A stretch of DNA of 6,700 bases, from assembly GCA_007116195.1 (NCBI GenBank), contig SKIX01000072.1, positions 1 through 6,700 on the forward strand, in the 5' to 3' direction. Below the pieces are notes generated by a model. That model worked only from the letters and a program-made list of their open reading frames with translations, was not told where the DNA came from and searched no databases. Shown piece after piece: positions 1 through 6,700 of the stretch; position 1 is the stretch's first letter, and each line of letters opens with the position of its first letter. This DNA comes from Marinospirillum sp. GTDB taxonomy: Bacteria; Pseudomonadota; Gammaproteobacteria; Pseudomonadales; Halomonadaceae. The translations under genes and the position numbers were made by a program.

Positions 1-559
1 ATGGCCGGATCTGATTAAAGGCGTGGCTTTACTCGGCCTTTTGATCGCTATTATTTTTGCTAGCAACTGGCTGCTTATTGGTTCACTTCGTGATCAAGTG
101 GATGTAGCAAGATCTGAGCAGGCAGAGCTTTATGAGCGTTATCGAGTGCGCGCTTTCCAAGCCGCTAACCTGGAAGCTTACCAGCAACAAATGAAGATGA
201 TGGAAGCTACATTTAATGAGTTGCTTGGCAAGCTTCCAGCAGCGCGCGAAGTGCCGAGGCTTTTAGAGGATATCCAAGAGCAAGCTAACTTGCATCGCTT
301 AGACTTAAGAGCTCTGAGCTTAAGAGATGACCAGAGAAGGGACTTTTATTCCGAATTGCCTTTTGAAATACGGGCTCAGGGTAGTTTTCATCAACTTGCT
401 AGCTTTATGGCAGGCATTAGTAGCCTTGATCGCATTATCACCTTGCATGATTTTACCTTCTCGCCCATAGAGACAGGTCAGCCCACTCAAATCAACCTGG
501 TTATTCAGGCACGCACTTATCGGCATGATGAGCAACCCGGATCGAGGGAGGCTCGCTAA
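1..559 (+). CDS. pilO: Type IV pilus inner-membrane alignment protein PilO (5' end outside window)
   Basis: PilO forms dimers with PilN in the inner membrane and, with PilP, links the cytoplasmic motor to the PilQ secretin. The frame is open from base 2, which reads W-P-D-L-I-K before the GTG at 23. A WP-x-x-(I/V)-K motif just ahead of the membrane segment is typical of PilO, so the gene starts before the window and GTG 23 is not the start. Visible parts in order: one membrane helix (about bases 23-85, VALLGLLIAIIF...), a periplasmic coiled coil (about bases 90-235, rich in Q, E, R and A), then a ferredoxin-like domain ending in the family pattern F-E-I-R-A-Q-G-S-F-H ... F-M-x-x-I-S-S-L-D-R-I-I-T-L. 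The stop TAA (557-559) touches the pilP start. Identification rests on these patterns plus the pilP-pilQ context. About 185 residues are visible; probably 20-30 N-terminal residues are missing. Confidence 0.93.
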   Translation, partial: WPDLIKGVALLGLLIAIIFASNWLLIGSLRDQVDVARSEQAELYERYRVRAFQAANLEAYQQQMKMMEATFNELLGKLPAAREVPRLLEDIQEQANLHRLDLRALSLRDDQRRDFYSELPFEIRAQGSFHQLASFMAGISSLDRIITLHDFTFSPIETGQPTQINLVIQARTYRHDEQPGSREAR

Positions 560-1090
560 ATGCTTAGACAAAAGAGTTTAATGATCCTGCTTGCTCTAGG
601 TATACTGCTAATACTTAGTGGCTGTGTAGAGCGCCCGCAGCTTGATAAAGTAGAGCAAAAGCTACAAGAGCTTAAAGAAAGGCCAAGCGGTCGCATTGAC
701 CCTTTACCAGAATTCCCAGAGCCACATGTTGCTCGCTATTCACGTAGCAATCAACGCGATCCCTTTACGCCTGATCGTGTTCAAGTACTGACGACTCCTG
801 CTACAATTTCAAGCTTGGCTCCTGATCTTGATCGCCCAAGGCAACCCTTGGAGAAGTGGCAGTTGAGTGACTTATCTTTGCGCGGTGTAATGCAGCAAGG
901 CAGCAAGGTGCGTGCTTTGGTTTTAACGCCTGAGCGTGAGTTGATAAGTGTAGAAGTTGGTGATTATATTGGACAGAATCACGGTCAAGTCATTGCTATT
1001 AACCCTCAACAGGTTCATTTGGTTGAATTGGTATATGACAACCAAACAGGCTGGCAGGAACGCAAACAAGAGCTCTCTATTTCCAGGTAG
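560..1090 (+). CDS. pilP: Type IV pilus assembly lipoprotein PilP
   Basis: PilP is a periplasmic lipoprotein that binds the PilN/PilO heterodimer and contacts the N0 domain of PilQ, joining the inner-membrane complex to the outer-membrane pore. The 176-residue product starts with a lipoprotein signal peptide: a basic N-terminus, a hydrophobic core and the lipobox L-S-G-C with the modified cysteine at residue 22. Residue +2 is Val rather than the enterobacterial Asp inner-membrane retention signal. Residues 23-60 are a charged, proline-containing flexible region. The R-D-P-F-T motif (66-70) and the beta domain (about 98-175, with D-L-S-L-R-G-V and V-G-D-Y-I-G-Q-N-H-G) are typical of PilP. The start ATG follows the pilO stop directly (TAAATG). 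A strong Shine-Dalgarno AGGGAGG (545-551) lies inside the end of pilO, 8 nt upstream, so translation is probably coupled. Length is normal for the family. Confidence 0.96.
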   Translation: MLRQKSLMILLALGILLILSGCVERPQLDKVEQKLQELKERPSGRIDPLPEFPEPHVARYSRSNQRDPFTPDRVQVLTTPATISSLAPDLDRPRQPLEKWQLSDLSLRGVMQQGSKVRALVLTPERELISVEVGDYIGQNHGQVIAINPQQVHLVELVYDNQTGWQERKQELSISR

Positions 1091-1092
1091 GA

Positions 1093-3321
1093 ATGATGAA
1101 TAATTACTCACTTAAAAGAAACTTTCACTGGTTTAGCCGGCCGATTCTGTGGTTTGGCTTGTTGATATGGAGCTGCGCAGTAGCTGCCGAGTCTCAGAGT
1201 ATTGATGGCCTGGACTTCCAACGCAACCAGCAAGGGCAAGCCGTCTTAATTCTAACCTTTTCTGGTTCTCCTGTCCTACCCGCTACTCAGATAAGCGACT
1301 CAGGGCTGGAGCTAAGCTTTGCTGATACACAGGTCGTAGAAAACCTTCAGCACCTTTATGATACTAGTGATTTTAATACCCTAGTTTCGAGTTTAAGCGT
1401 TGCGCAGGTCGCCGAAGCGACTGAGGTTAGCTTAGAGATCAATTCAGCTTTTAGTCACTCTCTTCACCAGGAAGATAAAGAGCTGCGTTTAGTGGTTTCC
1501 GCTAAGGCTGGTGCTAGAGAGACAAGAGGCTCTTCTCGCCACTTTCAGTACACAGGCGAGCCTATGAGCTTGAGCTATCAAAATATTCCTGTTCGTCAAT
1601 TACTAAAAGAACTTGCAGATTTTTTAGGCTTGAATTTGGTGGCAGGTGAAAATGTTCGTGGTGAAATTACTTTGCAGTTGCAAAATGTGCCTTCTGACCA
1701 AGCCTTGGACTTGATTTTAAAAACTCAAAACCTTGCAAGCCGTCAGGTGGGTAACGTCCTCCTGGTCGCACCAACCAGTGAACTTGTTGACCTAGAAGAA
1801 CAGCAGTTTGCTGCACAACGCTCTGAACAAGCGATGGAGCCCTTGGTTGATGAATTTATTCAGGTTCATTTTGCTCGAGCTGAAGATTTACACGCATTTA
1901 TACTGGGCGACGTAGGTACCTCTGAAACCCGAACCACAGCGATTAGCGCTGGGCTCTTTGATCAACAGTTAGAGCCGTCTACCAGCCAAAGCAACCAAGC
2001 TAGACGCTTTTTGTCTGATCGAGGCCATTTAATGGTCGATCGCCGAACCAATCAAGTGTATGTGCGGGATACCGCTGAACAAGTAGAGCGTGTTCGTCAA
2101 ATTATCCGCACCTTAGATGTACCTGTTGAGCAGATTATGATTGAGGCGAGGATCGTTATTGCTCGCACTGGAGCTGTTGACGATATAGGCGTTACCTGGG
2201 GGCTGAGTCGAGCTGCAGGTGAAGCTAGCAGTGAATTTTCTTCTACCGCATCACGCCGAATTGGTTTCGGTTCTAGCGACTTTGAAAGTGAAAGTTCGCG
2301 AGGCTCAGCTGTTAACTTCAACCCTAGCTCTGGTATCGGTATTGGTTTTGTTAATAATAACTTCTTGCTAGATTTAGAACTCGCTGCTTTGGAGTCAGAA
2401 AACCGCAGTGAAGTCATCTCTCGACCTAAAGTAATTACCTCAGACAGAGTTCAGGCAACCATTACTTCTGGTGAAGAAATTCCCTATCAGGGCCGCGATG
2501 ATGATGGCAACCCCGTCATTATCTTCCGAAATGCAGCGCTACGCCTTGAAGCAACACCTCATATTACTCACGATGGCCGTATTCTCATGGATCTGGATGT
2601 CAGAAATGACTCCAAAGGCGAAGCTACGAATATTGGTTTTACGATTAATACTGAATCTATGCAAACCCAGGTTTTGGCCAATAATGGTGAAACCATTGTG
2701 ATCGGCGGCATTTTTACCTCACAGACACTCGAGTCAGAGTCTAAGGTGCCCATACTAGGTGATTTGCCCTTGATTGGTGGGCTATTTCGCAATAGTTTTA
2801 GCCAGCAAGAGAAAGTCGAGCTACTGATATTTATTACACCTCGGATGCTCGAAAGTAGCTTCACTGAGCTTCAACAGGCTGCTAGAAGGCCGAGCCAAAC
2901 TAACCCTTCTCCCGCTACTGAAACTCCTGAACACAGACTGGTGAACAGCGCTGCAAACAAGAACAATAGCCTGAAACAAGAAGCGGTTGCTTCAGTACCT
3001 GCAGCACTGGAGGTTGATGAGTTGACTTATATTCTTCAGCAGCCTGAGGATCGCTTTGTGCTTCAGGTTTATGCTGATAGTAGTCGTGAAAGGGCAGAAG
3101 ACTTAATTCAAAACCAAGCTCAACCGGAACAATTTACTTTGGTTCCAACAGTTTACGATAGTCAGCCGTGGTATATTGTGATTTATGGTGATTATCCAGA
3201 CTCCTCCTCAGCTTCAGCAGCAATTGAAAGCTTGCCAAGGTCGTTACAAAGAACTCAGCCTTGGGCAAGAAGCTATCGTGTTATGCAACGTTTAGTTAGA
3301 GCCAGAGTTAACTTGGAGTAG
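1093..3321 (+). CDS. pilQ: Type IV pilus secretin PilQ with an unusual C-terminal SPOR-like domain
   Basis: PilQ forms the multimeric outer-membrane pore through which the pilus passes. Seen in the 742-residue product: a Sec signal peptide (1-32, cleavage probably after V-A-A); one AMIN domain (about 35-137), a fold known to bind peptidoglycan; the secretin N0/STN domain (about 157-225, [14 protein letters not shown]); an N1/KH-like domain (about 248-344) with a Gly/Ser/Gln-rich insertion near 274-305; and the secretin barrel domain (about 346-587) with the signature [14 protein letters not shown] (552-565), ending E-L-L-I-F-I-T-P-R. Most PilQ proteins stop soon after that point. Here a hydrophilic linker (588-645) and a SPOR-like domain (about 652-732) follow. 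P. aeruginosa PilQ has two AMIN domains; only one is visible here. ATG 1093 and the adjacent ATG 1096 are both possible. AGG at 1085-1087 gives better spacing (8 nt) to 1096, which would make the product 741 residues. The gap to pilP is 2 nt. Secretin assignment is certain; the SPOR call rests on hand alignment with DamX. Confidence 0.97.
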   Translation: MMNNYSLKRNFHWFSRPILWFGLLIWSCAVAAESQSIDGLDFQRNQQGQAVLILTFSGSPVLPATQISDSGLELSFADTQVVENLQHLYDTSDFNTLVSSLSVAQVAEATEVSLEINSAFSHSLHQEDKELRLVVSAKAGARETRGSSRHFQYTGEPMSLSYQNIPVRQLLKELADFLGLNLVAGENVRGEITLQLQNVPSDQALDLILKTQNLASRQVGNVLLVAPTSELVDLEEQQFAAQRSEQAMEPLVDEFIQVHFARAEDLHAFILGDVGTSETRTTAISAGLFDQQLEPSTSQSNQARRFLSDRGHLMVDRRTNQVYVRDTAEQVERVRQIIRTLDVPVEQIMIEARIVIARTGAVDDIGVTWGLSRAAGEASSEFSSTASRRIGFGSSDFESESSRGSAVNFNPSSGIGIGFVNNNFLLDLELAALESENRSEVISRPKVITSDRVQATITSGEEIPYQGRDDDGNPVIIFRNAALRLEATPHITHDGRILMDLDVRNDSKGEATNIGFTINTESMQTQVLANNGETIVIGGIFTSQTLESESKVPILGDLPLIGGLFRNSFSQQEKVELLIFITPRMLESSFTELQQAARRPSQTNPSPATETPEHRLVNSAANKNNSLKQEAVASVPAALEVDELTYILQQPEDRFVLQVYADSSRERAEDLIQNQAQPEQFTLVPTVYDSQPWYIVIYGDYPDSSSASAAIESLPRSLQRTQPWARSYRVMQRLVRARVNLE
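3046..3288 (+). other. SPOR-like domain at the C-terminus of PilQ
   Basis: PilQ residues about 652-732 align with the SPOR domain of DamX in this same window. Shared positions include F-x-L-Q (655-658), P-E-Q-F (678-681), P-W (692-693), Y-G-D-Y (698-701), L-P-x-S-L and Q-P-W-x-R-S. Distances between these anchors are the same in both proteins apart from one residue inserted just before Y-G-D-Y in PilQ. The F-x-L-Q strand and the Y-G-D-Y strand followed by an Ala/Ser-rich helix are the usual SPOR pattern. Known SPOR domains bind glycan strands stripped of stem peptides. That PilQ's copy does so is inference. Confidence 0.83.
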
Positions 3322-3326
3322 GCAAC

Positions 3327-3896
3327 ATGATGCAGAGTGTCGACTCCTGCACAACAAATATTGTTTTAGTCGGCCCTATGGGAGCCGGCAAAAGTACCCT
3401 AGGCAAACTTCTAGCCAGAGCTTTCAAACGGCCTTTTTATGACTCCGACCAGGTCATTGAAGAGCGCTGCGGTGCCAGCATTCCCTGGATCTTTGATCTT
3501 GAAGGAGAAGAAGGCTTTCGTGCGCGTGAAACCCAGGTTTTAGCTGACTTAGCCCAGCTCCAAGGCATAGTGTTGGCAACCGGCGGCGGTGCCGTTTTAC
3601 GCGCAGAAAACCGCAAGTATCTTAAACAAGCTGGAATCGTTATTTTTCTGCGTACCACTGTTGAGCAGCAGCTACTTCGTACCCGTAAAGCCAACAATCG
3701 GCCTCTTTTGCGCACAGCCAATCCCCGTCAGCGCCTGGAAAGGATGCGCTTGGAACGCGATCCGTTGTATGAGTTAACCGCTGATATTATTATCAATACG
3801 GATCAGCGCCCCCCTAAACAGATGGTTTTAGAAATCAAAAATCAACTTCTTAAACACTTAGAAAACCGAGATATTCATGCAAAGTCTGCACCTTGA
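3327..3896 (+). CDS. aroK: Shikimate kinase
   Basis: AroK phosphorylates shikimate to shikimate-3-phosphate with ATP, the fifth step of the cytoplasmic shikimate pathway to aromatic amino acids. The 189-residue product has the P-loop G-P-M-G-A-G-K-S-T (16-24), the D-S-D motif (39-41) that contacts magnesium and shikimate, the F-R-x-R-E-T stretch (64-69) with a shikimate-binding arginine, the G-G-G turn (86-88), the lid-region R-P-L-L (125-128) and the R-D-P-L-Y-E motif (144-149). It is slightly longer than the roughly 170-175 residues usual for the family, with small extensions at both ends. Two adjacent in-frame ATGs (3327 and 3330) exist. GGAG at 3315-3318, inside the last codons of pilQ, is 8 nt from the first, which I prefer. 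The 5-nt gap to pilQ and lack of a terminator there point to co-transcription with the pilus genes. Assignment as AroK rather than AroL is supported by the neighbouring aroB. Confidence 0.97.
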   Translation: MMQSVDSCTTNIVLVGPMGAGKSTLGKLLARAFKRPFYDSDQVIEERCGASIPWIFDLEGEEGFRARETQVLADLAQLQGIVLATGGGAVLRAENRKYLKQAGIVIFLRTTVEQQLLRTRKANNRPLLRTANPRQRLERMRLERDPLYELTADIIINTDQRPPKQMVLEIKNQLLKHLENRDIHAKSAP

Positions 3897-4977
3897 TTTA
3901 GGCGAGCGTAGTTATGCTATCCATATCGGCTCCAACCTGCTCAGCCAGGGTGAGCTGATTACTCCCCTTTTAACAGGTCAGCAACTTCTGATCGTCACTA
4001 ACACTACTGTCGCCCCTCTTTATCTGGAAAAGCTAAAAAAAGGACTGCTTAAAGCAAACTCTAGCCTGAAGATCCAAACCTGTATTTTGCCCGACGGTGA
4101 GCAGTATAAAAATCTAGCTCACCTGGAAAAAATATGGGACTGCCTCCTAGAAGCCAACTTCAACCGCAAGGCAACTTTAATGGCTTTAGGCGGTGGTGTT
4201 ATTGGCGATATGACCGGCTTTGCTGCAGCTTGTTATCAGCGAGGCGTTAACTTCATTCAGCTACCCACTACTCTTTTATCTCAAGTCGACTCTTCTGTCG
4301 GGGGTAAAACTGGGGTTAATCATCCGCTGGGTAAAAATATGCTGGGAGCTTTTTGGCAGCCCAAGCTCGTTCTGGCAGACACCACAAGTTTAAAAACCCT
4401 ACCCCCAAGGGAGCTGGCTGCAGGTATGGCTGAAGTCATCAAATATGGCTTACTCGGCGACCCAAGCCTGTTAGCTTGGCTAGAGCAGCATATGGAAGCT
4501 CTAATACAAGGTGATGAGAGTCTACTTACTGAAGCCATCGCTCGCTCTTGCCAGTGCAAAGCCGACATCGTAGCTGAAGATGAACGAGAAGGTGGGCAAA
4601 GAGCACTACTGAATTTAGGCCATACCTTTGGTCATGCGATCGAAACTGAAATGGGTTATGGTCAATGGTTGCATGGTGAAGCGGTTGCTGTCGGCATGTG
4701 GTTAGCAGCGGATCTTTCACGCCGCCTGGGTTGGCTGCAGAATACTGACTGTGACCGGGTTGAAGAGCTCTTGCAAAGAGCCCAGCTGCCTACCCGACCA
4801 CCCAAAAGCATGACTCCTGCAAGCTTTTTAAAGCACATGGCGGTCGACAAAAAAAATCTGGATGGCCAGCTACGGCTAATTTTACTAAAACAGCTCGGCC
4901 AAGCAGTTATCCATACACTCTGCGAACAACAAGAGTTAGATGACTGCCTGACTGCTGCACTTAACACTGGCCGCTAA
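3877..4977 (+). CDS. aroB: 3-dehydroquinate synthase
   Basis: AroB converts DAHP to 3-dehydroquinate, the second shikimate-pathway step, using NAD and a divalent metal, normally zinc. The 366-residue product has full family length. It shows the NAD-binding G-G-G-V-I-G-D (105-111), the conserved [19 protein letters not shown] (130-148), M-A-E-V-I-K-Y-G (184-191), [11 protein letters not shown] (246-256) and H-G-E-A-V (266-270). By comparison with known structures, Glu185, His249 and His266 are the expected metal ligands; all are present. The start ATG lies inside the 3' end of aroK, giving a 20-nt overlap in a different frame. Only a weak Shine-Dalgarno (GAG at 3868-3870) is visible, so its translation probably depends on ribosomes finishing aroK. 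Nothing is missing or broken. Confidence 0.98.
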   Translation: MQSLHLDLGERSYAIHIGSNLLSQGELITPLLTGQQLLIVTNTTVAPLYLEKLKKGLLKANSSLKIQTCILPDGEQYKNLAHLEKIWDCLLEANFNRKATLMALGGGVIGDMTGFAAACYQRGVNFIQLPTTLLSQVDSSVGGKTGVNHPLGKNMLGAFWQPKLVLADTTSLKTLPPRELAAGMAEVIKYGLLGDPSLLAWLEQHMEALIQGDESLLTEAIARSCQCKADIVAEDEREGGQRALLNLGHTFGHAIETEMGYGQWLHGEAVAVGMWLAADLSRRLGWLQNTDCDRVEELLQRAQLPTRPPKSMTPASFLKHMAVDKKNLDGQLRLILLKQLGQAVIHTLCEQQELDDCLTAALNTGR

Positions 4978-4984
4978 AGCTAAA

Positions 4985-5020
4985 ATAGGCGCAACCCCAT
5001 GACCTCTGGTATCATTAAGT
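4985..5020 (+). promoter_or_regulatory. Candidate extended -10 promoter for damX
   Basis: The 80-nt gap between aroB and damX contains TGGTATCAT (5007-5015), which fits an extended -10 element (TG-N-TATAAT) with one mismatch. No good -35 hexamer lies 17 nt upstream, as is acceptable for extended -10 promoters. Transcription would start near 5022, leaving a leader of about 35 nt before damX. No terminator hairpin is visible after aroB, so damX is probably also reached by read-through. This is a sequence match only. Confidence 0.38.
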
Positions 5021-5043
5021 ATTGTTTTGCGACCCAATCTTCT

Positions 5044-5049
5044 AGGGAG
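5044..5049 (+). promoter_or_regulatory. Ribosome binding site of damX
   Basis: AGGGAG lies 8 nt before ATG 5058, an ideal distance. It decides between ATG 5058 and the out-of-frame ATG 5053, which is only 3 nt from the motif and opens a frame of nine codons ending at TAA 5080-5082. Confidence 0.75.
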
Positions 5050-5057
5050 TCGATGGT

Positions 5058-6623
5058 ATGCCATCCAGGGAACCGTCTTTAAGCGCCTCAGCCACTTCCA
5101 CAAGTGAGCAGGTGCAGCTGCTTGAACACCTAAACAACCAAGCTGTGTTTTATCCAGGTCGCCAACATGGTAAGCACCTCGATTTACTTGTGCACCTTAG
5201 TCGCTACAGTAACCTGCTTCTTACCGTTACCGGGCCCACAGGCAGTGGCAAAACTCACCTAAAAAACAAGCTGAAAGATCAAATTGATTCTGGAGTTACG
5301 GCAGTTAGTCTGGATGCTCAAAAAGTCAGCCAGGCCCCGCAACTGCTTGCCGCTCTAGAGAGCGCTCTGCGTTTGGATATTCCACCCCAAGCAGATACCC
5401 GCCTTTATCTGGAAGAAATACGCAACCACACACAAAATTTAAGTGAAGATGGTGGTAGCTGCTTGCTTTTAATTGATAATGCTGAAGCCTTGGATCAAGC
5501 AGCATTAGATTTATTATTAGAGCTAGCAACAACGAGCAATGATAGCCGTCGCCCGCATATTGCTCTGTTTGGCCGTGAGGACTTAGCTAAACGATTAAAT
5601 GATCGAGCTAATCAGCCTCGTTTTGAGGCAGTCGGTCATCACCTGCCACTAGAAGCCTTTAGCGAAGCAGAGGCTCGAGGCTACCTGGAGCACCGCTGTA
5701 ATAGTGTTGGTCTGGCTTTGCCGTTAAATGACCAGCAATTTCAGCGTGTCTACAAGGCCAGCAGAGGCTGGCCTGGTCTTTTGAATACGGCTTTGATTGA
5801 AGAGCTGGAAATGCTAGCTTCTACAGAGGCACCAGTAATGAAAGAAGCGGAACCTACTCCTCCCAAAAAAACAACTAAAAAACCTTCTAAAAAAATTCAG
5901 TTAGACCAATCGACACTGATCTATGCTGCAATTGGAGTGCTTATTTTAGTAGTCTTGGTGATTGCCTTTTTGTATGCTGGTAACTCAAAAGATAGCACTA
6001 TCTCTCCAACAGCAACAGGGCTTATTTCCCGCTCACAAGAGATACGCCAAGACACCTGGGAGGCGGCGGCCCCTGCAACTCAGGGTCGTGAAGCTCTGGA
6101 ACAGGTCGAGCAAGAAGTTAGGCAACGTGCACCCTTAGAGGAAACCCTGCCTGAACCTGAAGCAGTGGATACCCTTGATGCTCCGCCACCCGAGCCAGAT
6201 CCAGAACCAACACCCAGAACAGATGGATTAGATGATGCTCCCCCCACAATCAGCGAGCTGGACACGCCTATTGAACCACCCAGCACAGTCGTAGAGGAAG
6301 CCCCAAGGGGTCGCTTCCAAGATGAAGGGAATCGACGTGAAGCTTGGCTCATGGACAGAAACCCTCAAAACTTTACGCTTCAGATGTTAGCCAGCTCCGA
6401 AGAAAGCACTATTACTGGTTTTATTGCTGAGCAGAGCAACCCAGAGCAGTTTAATTACTACCGCAGAGATCATGCTAACAGCCCTTGGGTTCTTGTTTAT
6501 GGTGATTACTCTAGTCGAGCTGCCGCAGAAGCTGCGCGAGACAACCTGCCAAGCAGCCTGCGCAACCAGCAGCCTTGGTTAAGGAGTTTCCAAGGCATTC
6601 AAAATGATTTAGAAAGCCGTTAA
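5058..6623 (+). CDS. damX: DamX-like cell-division protein: AAA ATPase, membrane helix and SPOR domain
   Basis: DamX-family proteins sit in the inner membrane and are drawn to the division septum through their periplasmic SPOR domain. The 521-residue product has an N-terminal ExeA-like AAA ATPase (about 20-255) with Walker A G-P-T-G-S-G-K-T (59-66) and Walker B L-L-L-I-D-N-A-E (136-143). A lysine-rich stretch (270-279) precedes a single membrane helix (about 286-307), which fits a cytoplasmic N-terminus. A periplasmic linker rich in Pro, Glu and Asp (about 355-415) leads to the SPOR domain (about 436-515) with F-T-L-Q-M-L and V-Y-G-D-Y. E. coli DamX lacks a recognisable ATPase domain; the longer ATPase form is typical of the version beside aroB in pseudomonads and relatives. 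Position after aroB is the conserved one. ATPase function in division is not well established, so the cellular role beyond septal localisation is inference. Confidence 0.93.
   Translation: MPSREPSLSASATSTSEQVQLLEHLNNQAVFYPGRQHGKHLDLLVHLSRYSNLLLTVTGPTGSGKTHLKNKLKDQIDSGVTAVSLDAQKVSQAPQLLAALESALRLDIPPQADTRLYLEEIRNHTQNLSEDGGSCLLLIDNAEALDQAALDLLLELATTSNDSRRPHIALFGREDLAKRLNDRANQPRFEAVGHHLPLEAFSEAEARGYLEHRCNSVGLALPLNDQQFQRVYKASRGWPGLLNTALIEELEMLASTEAPVMKEAEPTPPKKTTKKPSKKIQLDQSTLIYAAIGVLILVVLVIAFLYAGNSKDSTISPTATGLISRSQEIRQDTWEAAAPATQGREALEQVEQEVRQRAPLEETLPEPEAVDTLDAPPPEPDPEPTPRTDGLDDAPPTISELDTPIEPPSTVVEEAPRGRFQDEGNRREAWLMDRNPQNFTLQMLASSEESTITGFIAEQSNPEQFNYYRRDHANSPWVLVYGDYSSRAAAEAARDNLPSSLRNQQPWLRSFQGIQNDLESR
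6363..6602 (+). other. SPOR domain of DamX
   Basis: Residues about 436-515 of DamX. It has the F-T-L-Q first strand, P-E-Q-F (462-465), S-P-W-V-L-V-Y-G-D-Y and the following Ala-rich helix (486-495), then L-P-S-S-L and Q-P-W-L-R-S. SPOR domains of this family bind septal peptidoglycan glycans lacking stem peptides. It is the closest visible relative of the PilQ C-terminal domain. Confidence 0.9.
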
Positions 6624-6645
6624 GCCACTAACTTTCTTGTGTTTT

Positions 6646-6676
6646 AAAAAGCCGCCCTACTGAGGCGGCTTTTTTT
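6646..6676 (+). terminator. Rho-independent terminator after damX
   Basis: GCCGCC (6651-6656) pairs with GGCGGC (6664-6669) around a 7-nt loop, followed by seven T (6670-6676). The five A before the stem (6646-6650) can pair with the T run, so the structure may also work for transcripts arriving on the - strand. It starts 22 nt after the damX stop and closes the gene group. Confidence 0.93.
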
Positions 6677-6700
6677 GTGTCGAAAAAGTGCAGAAAAAAA

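Noticed and set aside
1..18. ATG at base 1 as a gene start
   Set aside because: Its frame reaches TAA after five codons.
23..559. GTG at 23 as the start of pilO
   Set aside because: The same frame is open back to base 2 and reads W-P-D-L-I-K, matching conserved PilO sequence before the membrane helix. The true start is outside the window.
1093..1188. PilQ as a lipoprotein through Cys28 of its signal region
   Set aside because: The residues before Cys28 (I-W-S) do not fit a lipobox, and a normal signal-peptidase I site follows at V-A-A.
2097..2417. Open frame of 106 codons on the - strand inside pilQ
   Set aside because: It lies opposite a well-conserved secretin domain, has no recognisable protein features and is best explained as a shadow of pilQ codon use. 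The same holds for the other antisense frames in aroK, aroB and damX.
4767..4781. Perfect inverted repeat GCTCTT-GCA-AAGAGC in aroB
   Set aside because: Short stem within conserved coding sequence and no T run after it; not a terminator, and likely chance.
5053..5082. Nine-codon upstream reading frame overlapping the damX start
   Set aside because: Its ATG is only 3 nt from the Shine-Dalgarno motif, too close for efficient use, and the peptide has no recognisable features.
6080..6352. Ser/Gly-rich open frame on the - strand inside damX
   Set aside because: Its composition is simply the reverse complement of the Pro/Glu/Asp-rich DamX linker codons; no support for a real gene.

Overview
The window is a type IV pilus assembly / shikimate / cell-division locus of a Gammaproteobacterium. 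The order pilO-pilP-pilQ-aroK-aroB-damX, all on the + strand, is the arrangement known from Pseudomonas-like and Oceanospirillales-like bacteria (pilMNOPQ-aroK-aroB-damX, usually followed by gltB). Base composition looks moderate, by eye somewhat under 50% GC. I cannot name a genus.

Layout. Bases 1-559 hold the 3' part of pilO; its start lies before the window. pilP (560-1090) begins on the base after the pilO stop codon. pilQ (1093-3321), the outer-membrane secretin, follows after 2 nt. aroK (3327-3896) follows pilQ after 5 nt, and aroB (3877-4977) overlaps aroK by 20 nt. An 80-nt gap (4978-5057) with a candidate extended -10 promoter precedes damX (5058-6623). A strong rho-independent terminator (6646-6676) closes the group. 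There is no gene-free stretch longer than about 80 bases and no RNA gene, mobile element or CRISPR array.

How the genes work together. PilO and PilP belong to the inner-membrane alignment complex (PilM/N/O/P) that connects the pilus motor to the PilQ pore. AroK and AroB catalyse two early shikimate-pathway steps and are linked to the pilus genes only by old operon structure. DamX is an inner-membrane protein with a cytoplasmic AAA-type ATPase domain and a periplasmic SPOR domain, a fold that binds denuded peptidoglycan glycans at the division site.

The unusual point is PilQ. After a complete secretin domain it carries about 155 extra residues: a low-complexity linker and a C-terminal domain that aligns with the SPOR domain of DamX encoded about 3.1 kb downstream. 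By hand I count about 31 identities over about 85 positions with one single-residue gap. This suggests a secretin that reads septal or polar peptidoglycan through its own C-terminus. The rest of the window is a conventional version of a well-known locus.
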